The notes under the pieces: generated by a model
The model's input: the letters and a program-made list of their open reading frames with translations, nothing else
Told to the model about the DNA's origin: nothing
The model's database searches: none
Shown here: piece by piece, positions 7,200 to 13,074 of the stretch
How the letters are laid out: every line of letters begins with the position of its first letter
Position numbering within the stretch: position 1 is the stretch's first letter
Made by a program: the position numbers and the translations under genes
NCBI GenBank assembly: GCA_031404435.1
Contig: JANNHO010000065.1
Location: 1-13,074, forward strand
Length of the DNA stretch: 13,074 nucleotides
Source of the DNA: VFMC01 sp031404435
GTDB taxonomy: Bacteria; Actinomycetota; Acidimicrobiia; Acidimicrobiales; Ilumatobacteraceae
Direction of reading: 5' to 3'

Positions 7200-7228
7200 A
7201 CATTACAACGATGACGACCACATGTCAA
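7200..7228 (-). promoter_or_regulatory. Promoter of the moxR operon or leader RNA
   Basis: Reading the minus strand, a perfect -35 TTGACA (7228-7223) is followed by a 17-base spacer and a -10-like TAATGT (7205-7200). The surrounding bases are notably A/T-rich compared with the rest of the window. The predicted start is near 7193, four to six bases before the hairpin arm. This is the best sigma-70-like promoter I see in the window. Confidence 0.7.
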
Positions 7229-7269
7229 GTGTTACGAGAGTGATTTTTGGGTACAGGTGCGAAAATTCC

Positions 7270-8451
7270 TCAGACGGTGCGCACCACCATGGCATCACCC
7301 TGACCGCCACCGCCGCACAACGCCACCGCTCCCAGCCCGCCGCCACGCCGGGCCAGCTCGTACAGCACGGTCAGCGCCAGTCGGTTGCCGCTCATTCCGA
7401 TCGGGTGGCCGAGGGCGATCGCCCCGCCGTTGACGTTGACGATCTCGTCGCTGATCCCCAGATCGGCCATCGAGGCGATGCCGACCGCGGCGAATGCTTC
7501 GTTGATCTCGAACAGGTCGACGTCGGCCACGGACTTGCCGACCTTGTCGAGCGCCTTCATGATCGCCCGGCTCGGCTGGTGCAGCAATGATGCGCTGTCC
7601 GGGCCGGCAACCATGCCGTAGCTCACGACCTGGCCGAGCGGGGTGATGCCGCGGGCGTTGAGTGCCTTCTCGCTCATCATCACCACTGCCGAGCCGCCAT
7701 CGCTGATCTGCGACGCGTTCGCCGCCGTGATGGTGCCAGCCTTGTCGAAGGCCGGCTTCAGGCCACCGAGGCTCTCCATCGTGGTGCCGGGGCGCACGCC
7801 CACGTCGGTTTCCACCAGGATCGGCTCACCCTTGCGCTGGGGGATGGAGACCGGCACGATCTCGTCGGCAAGCCGGCCGTCTTTGATCGCGTTCGCGGCC
7901 CGCTCGTTCGACTTCATCGCCAGGTCGTCTTGTTGCTCGCGGGTGATCCCGCCGGCGGTGTAGCGCTCGGTGCCGAGGCCCATCAGGCATGCGTCGAACG
8001 CGCACCACAGACCGTCTGTGATGATCGCGTCGGCCAGTTCGGTGTTGCCGTAGCGGAACCCGGCGCGGGCACCCTGGGCGAGGTACGGGGCGTTGGTCAT
8101 GCTCTCCATCCCGCCGGCCACCACGATGTCGGCCTCGCCGGCGGCGATCATCTGGTCGGCGAGGTAGATGGTGTTGAGCCCCGACAGGCACACCTTGTTG
8201 ATGTTGACGCTCGGCACGCTCATCGGGATACCTGCCTTCACCGCGGCCTGGCGAGACGGGACCTGCCCCTGACCGGCCATCAGCACCTGACCCATGAGCA
8301 CGTGCTCAACCTCGTCGGGGGCGACCCCGGCGCGCACAAGGGCTTCGCGGATCGCGAAACCACCGAGATCGGCGGCACTGAGCGATGCGAACGCACCGCT
8401 CATCTTGCCGATCGGCGTGCGGGCTCCGGCGACGATGTACGAACCAGCCAT
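7270..8451 (-). CDS. Acetyl-CoA C-acetyltransferase (thiolase family)
   Basis: A 393-residue thiolase, the family's normal length, with the full catalytic set: nucleophile C88 (NKVCLSG), H349 (GHPIGMSG) and C379 (LCGGGGQGDA), plus NEAFA and GGMESM motifs. It condenses two acetyl-CoA to acetoacetyl-CoA or runs in reverse. The motif set fits biosynthetic AtoB/PhaA-type enzymes, but a beta-oxidation role cannot be excluded. The ATG at 8451 is fixed by an AAGGAG eight bases upstream; longer in-frame extensions lack such a site. It lies on the minus strand downstream of the GH18 gene, with a 286-base gap holding two related palindromes. Nearby ccr suggests a common pathway (ethylmalonyl-CoA or butyryl-CoA chemistry). 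No sign of truncation. Confidence 0.95.
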   Translation of the reverse strand: MAGSYIVAGARTPIGKMSGAFASLSAADLGGFAIREALVRAGVAPDEVEHVLMGQVLMAGQGQVPSRQAAVKAGIPMSVPSVNINKVCLSGLNTIYLADQMIAAGEADIVVAGGMESMTNAPYLAQGARAGFRYGNTELADAIITDGLWCAFDACLMGLGTERYTAGGITREQQDDLAMKSNERAANAIKDGRLADEIVPVSIPQRKGEPILVETDVGVRPGTTMESLGGLKPAFDKAGTITAANASQISDGGSAVVMMSEKALNARGITPLGQVVSYGMVAGPDSASLLHQPSRAIMKALDKVGKSVADVDLFEINEAFAAVGIASMADLGISDEIVNVNGGAIALGHPIGMSGNRLALTVLYELARRGGGLGAVALCGGGGQGDAMVVRTV

Positions 8452-8459
8452 GGCGGAAT

Positions 8460-8465
8460 CTCCTT
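8460..8465 (-). promoter_or_regulatory. Ribosome binding site of the thiolase gene
   Basis: AAGGAG on the minus strand, eight bases before the ATG at 8451. It is the clearest Shine-Dalgarno sequence in the window and settles the thiolase start against the longer open frame reaching 8550. Confidence 0.85.
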
Positions 8466-8478
8466 CTCGGCGTCTCCA

Positions 8479-8496
8479 GGGACGTCCCCGGGACGT
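8479..8496. other. Overlapping palindromes in the thiolase 5' leader
   Basis: GGGACGTCCC (8479-8488) is a perfect 10-bp palindrome that overlaps a second one at 8482-8496 (ACGTCCC, one base, GGGACGT). They sit about 30-45 bases upstream of the thiolase start. A protein-binding site is possible; a stable RNA hairpin is less likely because the second palindrome has almost no loop. No function is assigned. Confidence 0.4.
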
Positions 8497-8620
8497 AGTG
8501 CACTCAGCGTAGGCGCGCGCTGTCGCTGCAGCACATGCGACATCGCCCATCTGCTGCAGGCCCCGCCACTTACCCGATGCCCGGTCACGCGACGAGCAGG
8601 TGGTCTCCTTTTTGCGCGAC

Positions 8621-8667
8621 GACAGCTGTAGTTGTCACTTTGTCTCAAACTGTCAACTGCAGTTGTC
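8621..8667 (-). promoter_or_regulatory. Tandem 16-bp palindromic operators upstream of the thiolase gene
   Basis: Two related imperfect palindromes, GACAGCTGTAGTTGTC (8621-8636) and GTCAACTGCAGTTGTC (8652-8667), have centres 31 bp apart, close to three helical turns. On the minus strand a TTGACA hexamer (8656-8651) overlaps the distal site and could be a -35, but I see no clear -10 at proper spacing. The form (16 bp, CTGYAG core) resembles sites of dimeric TetR-like repressors. A similar palindrome lies at 9994-10009. The regulator is not in this window. Confidence 0.5.
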
Positions 8668-8737
8668 GATCCTGAAATAAGACATCCGGTCGTCGCTCCT
8701 GCGATGCGTCCTTGGGCTGCCGACGGACGGATCAGGC

Positions 8738-9991
8738 TTAGCTGATTGCGGCGAGCTTGGGCCACAGGTCGGTGGTTTCGTAGCCGAGTGCCCAGATGGC
8801 GATGCCGGCGGTACCCGCGTCGATGGCGGCGCGGGCGCGTTGCACCACCGAGTCTGAGTCGGGGTAGTACACGGTGCGGCGCACGGTGCAGGTGACCGTT
8901 CCAGTGACGGGGCTGAGTCGCAGGGCGGCGGCCAACGCGCTGCCGTCTGCCGGGGCGAGCGTGTTGGCGCGCACCACCGGAATCACGTACTCGGGTGCAG
9001 GTAAGGCCGCGGTGCGGGTACCGGTGAAGCTCTCGTCGTAGGTGAACTTCATCTCACCGCTCACATCGCGAGCCGCTGTCGCACCCTTGCCGGCCGCGAG
9101 CGCGCCGGCGTTCTCCATCTGTACAGCGCGGGTGGTGAGGTCTGCGTTCACGGGGCAGGTGCCCGAGATGACGGTGGCCCAGCTGCGCCCGTAGGTGGGT
9201 ACGCCGATTTGCACCTTGCCAATCATCGGGCCGGCGACGCCTTGCACGTAGGAGATCACGTCGTTCACCCACACCATCGGCGAGATCGGGCCGGGGCGGC
9301 TGACGCTCCAGTCGTACACCATCAGCCGCAGCCGGTCGACCGAGGCGATGATCTCGGGCCATGCGTACACGGTGTAACCCTGCGCTCCCCCGGCCCAGAT
9401 CGGTGGCACGGTCACCGACAGCAGCTTGCCCTGCGCATGGAGCGCAGTGGCGAGCTCGTTGACGAACGCGGCCCAAACCGGCCGGGTGGTCGGCCACGAG
9501 GCGCGGCCGTCGCTGAATGCGAAGCCCTCGTAGTCCAGGTCGATGCCGTCGTAGCTACGGCTCATCACCAACGCGACGATGGCGCTCACGTGCTCGGTCC
9601 GGGTGGCCGGGTCGGCCAGGATCGCCGCCATGGTCAGCTTGCCGGTGCCGTCGGTGATGCTCGGCACGACCTGGATGCCACGGTTGCGCAGCGTCTGGAC
9701 GGCGGTCGTGAGCGTGCTCTCGGCACCGCTGGTGGCGATGGTGGTTCCGCTCGTGGCAGAGAAACCGAACGGCGAGGTTTCGGCGAACATGTTCTCGTAG
9801 CCCTGGCCGGCGTTGAACACGCGCAGCCCGTCGGTGACCACGCCGGCCGACCAGTTGGGGATCCATCCGGTGACGAACCGGGTCGGGTGCGTCGCCGTGA
9901 CAACGCCACCGGTCGGCACGATTGTGGAGGCCGCCAGAGCGAGGGCTGCGAATAACGCGCCGATGCCGCCGGCCGCCCCTCGTGATCGCAT
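8738..9991 (-). CDS. Secreted GH18-family glycosidase (chitinase/YaaH-like)
   Basis: A 417-residue protein with a signal peptide: RSR, a hydrophobic stretch at about residues 8-26, and cleavage probably near 33-35. A GH18 (beta/alpha)8 barrel follows. The catalytic DxxDxDxE motif is intact as D148-D151-D153-E155 in YDGIDLDYEG. A MVYDWS segment (224-229) and IGVPTYGRSW (262-271) match conserved barrel strands, and W400 in IAIWALGYE fits the active-site base Trp. Cysteines 279 and 368 are candidates for a disulfide. The enzyme should hydrolyse beta-1,4-linked N-acetylhexosamine polymers such as chitin, peptidoglycan or related glycans; the substrate is unknown. The ATG lies six bases after a TACAGT box, suggesting a leaderless mRNA. 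The same frame stays open far upstream opposite ccr, but that part is not coding. Confidence 0.9.
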   Translation of the reverse strand: MRSRGAAGGIGALFAALALAASTIVPTGGVVTATHPTRFVTGWIPNWSAGVVTDGLRVFNAGQGYENMFAETSPFGFSATSGTTIATSGAESTLTTAVQTLRNRGIQVVPSITDGTGKLTMAAILADPATRTEHVSAIVALVMSRSYDGIDLDYEGFAFSDGRASWPTTRPVWAAFVNELATALHAQGKLLSVTVPPIWAGGAQGYTVYAWPEIIASVDRLRLMVYDWSVSRPGPISPMVWVNDVISYVQGVAGPMIGKVQIGVPTYGRSWATVISGTCPVNADLTTRAVQMENAGALAAGKGATAARDVSGEMKFTYDESFTGTRTAALPAPEYVIPVVRANTLAPADGSALAAALRLSPVTGTVTCTVRRTVYYPDSDSVVQRARAAIDAGTAGIAIWALGYETTDLWPKLAAIS

Positions 9992-9993
9992 CC

Positions 9994-10009
9994 GGCGACT
10001 GTAGTTGCC
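9994..10009 (-). promoter_or_regulatory. GH18 gene -10 region overlapped by a 16-bp palindrome
   Basis: On the minus strand TACAGT (10003-9998) precedes the ATG at 9991 by six bases, the leaderless arrangement seen at other genes here. The -10 lies within the imperfect palindrome GGCGACTGTAGTTGCC, which matches the thiolase-upstream site at 8621-8636 at 12 of 16 positions. One symmetric base pair (positions 2 and 15) has changed while keeping the dyad. This placement fits a repressor site. No clear -35 is seen. Confidence 0.45.
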
Positions 10010-10034
10010 CTCCGCGTCGGCCCGACCGCGCCCC

Positions 10035-10069
10035 GGCTTGCAAGCCAGATGCCTACCGATGGGTAACAT
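10035..10069 (+). promoter_or_regulatory. ccr promoter region with perfect palindrome
   Basis: TAACAT (10064-10069) lies six bases before the ccr ATG, consistent with leaderless transcription starting at the A of the start codon. The perfect 12-bp palindrome GGCTTGCAAGCC (10035-10046) lies where a -35 or an operator would be. A consensus -35 is not evident, so an activator may be involved. The region is shared with the divergent GH18 gene (84-base gap). Confidence 0.5.
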
Positions 10070-10075
10070 CGGCCG

Positions 10076-11404
10076 ATGCGCCACATCCTCGATGCCATCA
10101 CCGGCGATGCCAGTTCCGACGACTTCGCCAACCTGGCGATCCCCGAGTCGTACCGGGCGGTCCACGTGCTGGCCTCCGAGCAGGAGATGTGGGCGGGTGT
10201 ACCGACGGCCGAGAAGGATCCGCGCCGGAGCCTGCACGTGGGCGAGGTGCCGACACCGGAGCTGGCCCCCGATGAGGTGTACCTCGCGGTGATGGCCAGC
10301 AGCATCAACTTCAACACGGTGTGGACCAGCATCTTCGAACCGATCAGCACATTCGGAGCACTGAAGCGCCTGGCCCGCGAGAGCGAGTGGGCCAAGCGCC
10401 ATGATCAGCCGTTTCAGGTGGTCGGCAGCGACGCTTCGGGCGTGGTCGTCAAGGTCGGCTCGGCGGTACGCAACTGGAAGCCGGGCGACCGGGTGACGGT
10501 GCACTGCAACCACGTCGACGATCAGGACCAGAGCGCCCACGACGATTCGATGATGGCGTCGAACCAGCGCATCTGGGGTTACGAGACGAACTTCGGTGGG
10601 CTCGCCGACCTTGCCATCGTGAAGGCCAACCAGCTGATGCCCAAGCCGGCGCATCTCACGTGGGAGGAAGCCGCGGTCAATGCGCTGTGCAACTCGACCA
10701 GCTACCGGATGCTGGTGTCGCGCAACGGGGCCAACATGAAGCAGGGTGATGTGGTGCTGATCTGGGGCGCCACCGGGGGCATCGGCGCGTATGCCGCGCA
10801 GTACGTGCTCAACGGCGGGGGCATCCCGGTGTGCGTGGTCAGCTCGGCCGACAAGGCGGGCATCTTGTCGTCGATGGGTGTCGAGGCGATCATCGATCGC
10901 CGTGCGGCCGGCTATCAGTTCTGGAAGGACGACCACACTCACGACGAGGGCGAGTGGCGCCGCCTCGGCAAGGACATCCGCGCCCTGGTCGGCGAGGATC
11001 CCGACATCGTCTTCGAGCATCCCGGCCGGTCGACGTTCGGCGCGTCGATGTACGTGGTCAAGCGCGGCGGCACGGTGGTCACGTGCGCGGCTACGAGCGG
11101 GTTCATGATGGAGTTCGACAATCGCCACTTCTGGATGCGGTTGAAGCGCCTGGTCGGATCGCACTTCGCCAACTACAAAGAGGCGTGGGAGGCCAACCGG
11201 CTGATCAGCAAAGGCATGATCCATCCGGTCCTGAGCCAGGTGTTCAGCCTCGATCAAACCGGCGAAGCCGCGTATCAGGTGCACCACAACATGCACGAAG
11301 GCAAGATCGGCGTGCTCGCCCTCGCCCCCGGGCAGGGCCTCGGCGTCACGAACCACGAATTGCGCGAGCAGGTTGCTCCGCAGCTCGCCCGCTTCCGTCG
11401 CTGA
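10076..11404 (+). CDS. ccr: Crotonyl-CoA carboxylase/reductase
   Basis: A 442-residue MDR-superfamily enzyme that reductively carboxylates crotonyl-CoA to ethylmalonyl-CoA with NADPH and CO2. The family is recognised from SSINFNTVWTSIFEP (75-89), QVVGSDASGVV, IWGYETNFGGLAD (167-178), the nucleotide-binding WGATGGIGAYAAQ (230-242) and GSHFANYKEAWEANRL (361-376). By motif alignment from memory to studied Ccr enzymes, the CO2-pocket residues Asn, Glu and His correspond to N80, E170 and H363, all present. The Phe beside the Glu appears to be Tyr (Y169). It therefore looks like a true carboxylase rather than a plain enoyl reductase. It may feed the ethylmalonyl-CoA pathway for C2 assimilation, or make extender units. 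The start is supported by a leaderless promoter; no ribosome binding site is seen. Confidence 0.94.
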   Translation: MRHILDAITGDASSDDFANLAIPESYRAVHVLASEQEMWAGVPTAEKDPRRSLHVGEVPTPELAPDEVYLAVMASSINFNTVWTSIFEPISTFGALKRLARESEWAKRHDQPFQVVGSDASGVVVKVGSAVRNWKPGDRVTVHCNHVDDQDQSAHDDSMMASNQRIWGYETNFGGLADLAIVKANQLMPKPAHLTWEEAAVNALCNSTSYRMLVSRNGANMKQGDVVLIWGATGGIGAYAAQYVLNGGGIPVCVVSSADKAGILSSMGVEAIIDRRAAGYQFWKDDHTHDEGEWRRLGKDIRALVGEDPDIVFEHPGRSTFGASMYVVKRGGTVVTCAATSGFMMEFDNRHFWMRLKRLVGSHFANYKEAWEANRLISKGMIHPVLSQVFSLDQTGEAAYQVHHNMHEGKIGVLALAPGQGLGVTNHELREQVAPQLARFRR

Positions 11405-11416
11405 CCGCGACGCAAG

Positions 11417-11439
11417 ATGGCCCCAACGGGTCGGGCCGT
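11417..11439 (+). terminator. Weak hairpin after ccr
   Basis: GGCCC (11419-11423) and GGGCC (11433-11437) pair around a 9-base loop, extended by a wobble and an A-T pair, 13 bases after the ccr stop. It is followed by GTATTTG, only a poor U-tract. Possible terminator for ccr. Confidence 0.3.
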
Positions 11440-11456
11440 ATTTGATCAGGTTTCGA

Positions 11457-11579
11457 TCAGGCTGCTTGCACGAGCAGCACCGTCAACCCGGCGAGCGTCA
11501 TGAGGATGAAAACGAACATCGCCAATTGCCTGCCGAGATGACCATCCGTGCCCTCGAGATCGATCTGAATCGGGTCCAT
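11457..11579 (-). CDS. Possible 40-residue single-pass membrane protein
   Basis: An open frame with ATG at 11579 encodes 40 residues. The N-terminal half is polar and acidic (MDPIQIDLEGTDG), followed by a hydrophobic helix of about 20 residues (about 18-38, including AMFVFILMTLAGLTVLLV) ending at the C-terminus. It occupies the 263-base gap between ccr and the PglD-like gene, which otherwise has no gene. No strong ribosome binding site is visible upstream. The frame remains open further upstream opposite the PglD-like gene, so the start is a judgement. I do not recognise the family. It could be a chance open frame, but the clean topology and position favour a real small gene. Confidence 0.45.
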   Translation of the reverse strand: MDPIQIDLEGTDGHLGRQLAMFVFILMTLAGLTVLLVQAA

Positions 11580-11654
11580 GCGGCCATCGTCGCAGAGCGC
11601 GGTTACAGCTCCGTTAACAGCCGGCGATGGATCGGGCAAACGAGCGGTGGCCGG

Positions 11655-11660
11655 TACTGT
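11655..11660 (+). promoter_or_regulatory. Leaderless -10 box before the PglD-like gene
   Basis: TACTGT lies seven bases before the ATG at 11668, matching the TANNNT spacing at the antitoxin, GH18 and ccr genes. No convincing -35. It supports the chosen start over the longer open frame from 11578. Confidence 0.45.
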
Positions 11661-11667
11661 TGGCGCG

Positions 11668-12306
11668 ATGGGAACCGATCTCGTGCGAATCGTCATGATC
11701 GGTGCAGGTGGCCACGCCCGGGTCTGCCTCGAGGCTTTGGCCGATCTGTCCAGCCATCTGGTGATCGGTGCGGCAAGCAACGACGGTGTGGCAGTCGACG
11801 GATTCGGCGTACCGATGTTGGGGCTCGATGACGACCTGGCCGCCCTCGCTTGCACGCATCGCGTCGATCAGTGGTTCGTGGCGATCGGCGACAACGCCGC
11901 GCGGCAGCGGGCGACTGAACGAGTTCGGACGATCGGCGGTTCGTTCGCCACGGCGATCAGTCGCGACGCGCGGTTGTCGCGCACGGCCGCACTGGAGCAA
12001 GGGGCGATACTGATGCCCGGCGCCATCGTGAACGCGGCCACCACCATCGGTGCCGGGGCGATCGTCAACACCAACGCGTCGGTCGATCATGACTGCACGG
12101 TCGGAGCGTTCGCGCACATTGCCCCTGGCGTCGCCATCGCCGGCGGTGTCACCATCGGTGCCGGGGCGTTGGTCGGCATCGGGGCCCGGGTGCTGCCCGG
12201 TCTGGCCATCGGCGAAGGCGCCGTGGTGGGGGCCGGGGCCGTCGTGGTGAGTGACGTTGCGCCCGGGGCCGTGGTCGCCGGGGTTCCGGCCAGGGTCTGC
12301 CGGTGA
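11668..12306 (+). CDS. PglD/NeuD-type sugar O/N-acetyltransferase
   Basis: A 212-residue acyl-CoA-dependent transferase. The N-terminal PglD-type Rossmann-like domain begins with IVMIGAGGHARV (8-19) and binds the nucleotide sugar. From about residue 95 a left-handed beta-helix shows hexapeptide repeats (TIGAGA, VGAFAH, TIGAGA, IGEGAV). The catalytic base is probably H141 in ASVDHDCTVG, matching the conserved VDHDC of PglD. It would acetylate a UDP-amino-sugar used to start a surface glycan or a protein-linked glycan. Its stop overlaps the next gene by GTGA, which pairs it with a phosphoglycosyltransferase, as in pglD/pglC loci. The aminotransferase and dehydratase that would complete the pathway are not in the window. 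The ATG at 11668 starts at the domain edge. Confidence 0.9.
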   Translation: MGTDLVRIVMIGAGGHARVCLEALADLSSHLVIGAASNDGVAVDGFGVPMLGLDDDLAALACTHRVDQWFVAIGDNAARQRATERVRTIGGSFATAISRDARLSRTAALEQGAILMPGAIVNAATTIGAGAIVNTNASVDHDCTVGAFAHIAPGVAIAGGVTIGAGALVGIGARVLPGLAIGEGAVVGAGAVVVSDVAPGAVVAGVPARVCR

Positions 12307-12932
12307 GCGGTTCGGGCGCCGTGGTTCGGCGGGTCGTCGATCTCGTCGCAGCCACGATCGGGTTGGCCGTCACGGCACCCGTGGTCGTCGCCGCCACCGG
12401 AGTGGTGAGGGTGTCGCTCGGGCGCGACGTGTTGTTCCGGCAGGTTCGCTTGGGTCGTGCCGGTCGTCCATTCACGCTGCTCAAGTTCCGTACGATGAAG
12501 CACGCCGCCCCGGGGCGCGATGGCCCAGAGTTCGATCATGAGCGCCTCAGCACGCTCGGTACGTGGCTTCGGCGCACCAGCATCGACGAGCTGCCCTCAC
12601 TGTGGAACCTGTTGCGCGGCGACATCACCCTCGTGGGACCGCGCCCGCTGCCGGTTCACTACTGGGACCGCTACCGGGGGGCGGAGTACCGGCGGTTCGA
12701 GGTGAAGCCCGGCATCACCGGGCTGGCCCAGGTGAACGGGCGCAACCTCGTCGATTGGCCTGAACGGCTCGCACTCGACGTGGAATACGTCACCACGAGA
12801 TCGCTACTCGGCGACCTACGGATCCTGCTGCGAACGGTGCCGACCGTGCTCAGCGGGGCCGGCGTCTCGAACGGTACCGTCGTCACGATGCACGCCCTCC
12901 CCGACGACCGACAGCCCGCTACCGACCTGTGA
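12303..12932 (+). CDS. PglC-like initiating sugar-phosphate transferase (bacterial sugar transferase)
   Basis: A 209-residue monotopic phosphoglycosyltransferase with a GTG start that overlaps the previous stop. The N-terminus holds a re-entrant membrane helix (about 10-37, RRVVDLVAATIGLAVTAPVV). The conserved VLFRQVRLGRAGRPFTLLKFRTM follows (43-65 in parts), with the catalytic Asp-Glu dyad D95-E96 in RTSIDELPSLWNLLRGD, then VGPRPLP (111-117) and PGITGLAQVNGR (136-147). It transfers a sugar-1-phosphate from a UDP-sugar to undecaprenyl phosphate at the cytoplasmic membrane face, the first step of glycan assembly. The minimal length matches PglC/WcaJ C-terminal-domain-only enzymes. The upstream acetyltransferase suggests an N-acetylated diamino-sugar donor; this is inferred. 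Confidence 0.92.
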   Translation: MSGSGAVVRRVVDLVAATIGLAVTAPVVVAATGVVRVSLGRDVLFRQVRLGRAGRPFTLLKFRTMKHAAPGRDGPEFDHERLSTLGTWLRRTSIDELPSLWNLLRGDITLVGPRPLPVHYWDRYRGAEYRRFEVKPGITGLAQVNGRNLVDWPERLALDVEYVTTRSLLGDLRILLRTVPTVLSGAGVSNGTVVTMHALPDDRQPATDL

Positions 12933-12936
12933 CGCG

Positions 12937-12960
12937 GTTTCAGCACGATCACGCTGAAAC
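12937..12960. terminator. Hairpin between convergent glycan genes
   Basis: GTTTCAGC (12937-12944) and GCTGAAAC (12953-12960) form a perfect 8-bp stem with an 8-base loop, five bases after the sugar transferase stop. The loop and right arm overlap the stop and last codons of the minus-strand gene. It is suited to a bidirectional terminator, but neither side has a real U-tract. Confidence 0.5.
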
Positions 12961-13074
12961 GTATTGCTGCCGGTAGGCGGCGAGGGTGCGGTCGATGATC
13001 AGTTGCTGGTCGAACTCGTGCGCCGCTTTGTATTGCGCGGCCCGACCAAGCGTGGCCCACCCATCACGCCGCTC
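12949..13074 (-). CDS. C-terminal fragment of a probable glycosyltransferase (cut by window edge)
   Basis: The last 41 residues of a minus-strand gene, open to the window edge, ending at a TGA at 12951-12949. The visible part has a helical pattern with WATLGRAAQYKAAHEFDQQL, then IIDRTLAAYRQQYVSA. This resembles the C-terminal helix of GT4-type glycosyltransferases (small residue, then R/K, FD, and a final Y-containing helix). Its place beside an initiating sugar transferase supports a role in the same glycan. The fragment is too short for certainty; coding status is favoured by codon use and position. Confidence 0.55.
   Translation of the reverse strand, partial: ERRDGWATLGRAAQYKAAHEFDQQLIIDRTLAAYRQQYVSA

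Noticed and set aside
7111..7270. T-box riboswitch upstream of moxR
   Set aside because: The 5' arm contains GAGGTACCGC, recalling the T-box core, but the UGG bulge is missing. Only about 80 bases separate the thiolase stop from the hairpin, too few for Stem I, and the downstream gene is not amino-acid related.
8400..8614. Small gene after an AAAAAGGAG sequence (minus strand, near 8606-8614)
   Set aside because: The Shine-Dalgarno-like sequence has no ATG, GTG or TTG at usable distance. The frame reached from a GTG further down runs out of frame into the thiolase gene with no recognisable product.
9992..11356. Long N-terminal extension of the GH18 protein
   Set aside because: The frame is open upstream only because it lies opposite ccr. 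A signal peptide and a -10 box place the real start at 9991.
1..13074. CRISPR array, phage, insertion sequence or defence island
   Set aside because: No regularly spaced repeats, transposase, integrase, or restriction or Cas motifs in any convincing frame. The only defence-like element is the toxin-antitoxin pair.

Overview
This is a GC-rich, gene-dense bacterial window from an actinobacterium-like genome. Codon third positions are strongly G/C, several genes appear to be transcribed without a leader (a TANNNT box 6-7 bases before ATG), and crotonyl-CoA carboxylase/reductase and a MoxR/DUF58/transglutaminase operon are present. An Acidimicrobiia (Ilumatobacter-like) host is my best guess from gene content; it was not tested. 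I see no prophage, insertion sequence, CRISPR array, rRNA or tRNA.

Layout. (1) 2-2160, plus: the 3' part of dnaX overlaps recR at TGATG, so clamp-loader and recombination-repair genes are co-transcribed. (2) 2164-2935: a small cassette of an AbrB-type antitoxin and a RelE-type toxin, bracketed by two identical 55-bp copies of a hairpin-forming repeat. The antitoxin promoter carries a perfect inverted repeat suited to autoregulation. (3) 7228-2949, minus: a promoter, a long terminator-like leader hairpin, a MoxR AAA+ ATPase, then one 1012-residue protein that joins a DUF58 domain to a TgpA-like membrane transglutaminase. These are normally two separate genes. (4) 9991-7270, minus: a secreted GH18 glycosidase, then an acetyl-CoA acetyltransferase (thiolase) with a paired palindromic operator far upstream. 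(5) 10076-11404, plus: ccr, divergent from the glycosidase gene. (6) 11457-11579, minus: a possible 40-residue membrane protein. (7) 11668-12932, plus: a PglD-like acetyltransferase overlapping a PglC-like phosphoglycosyltransferase, the start of a surface glycan locus. It converges on the tail of a minus-strand gene resembling a glycosyltransferase at the window's end.

How they fit together. Thiolase and Ccr are both steps of C4/C5 acyl-CoA chemistry (ethylmalonyl-CoA pathway, or supply of extender units). Related 16-bp palindromes occur upstream of thiolase (two) and in the GH18/ccr divergent region (one), which suggests shared regulation. MoxR with DUF58-transglutaminase is probably an envelope protein quality-control or modification module. 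The items most worth a second look are the repeat-bracketed toxin-antitoxin cassette, the MoxR leader hairpin, the DUF58-transglutaminase fusion and the shared palindromes.
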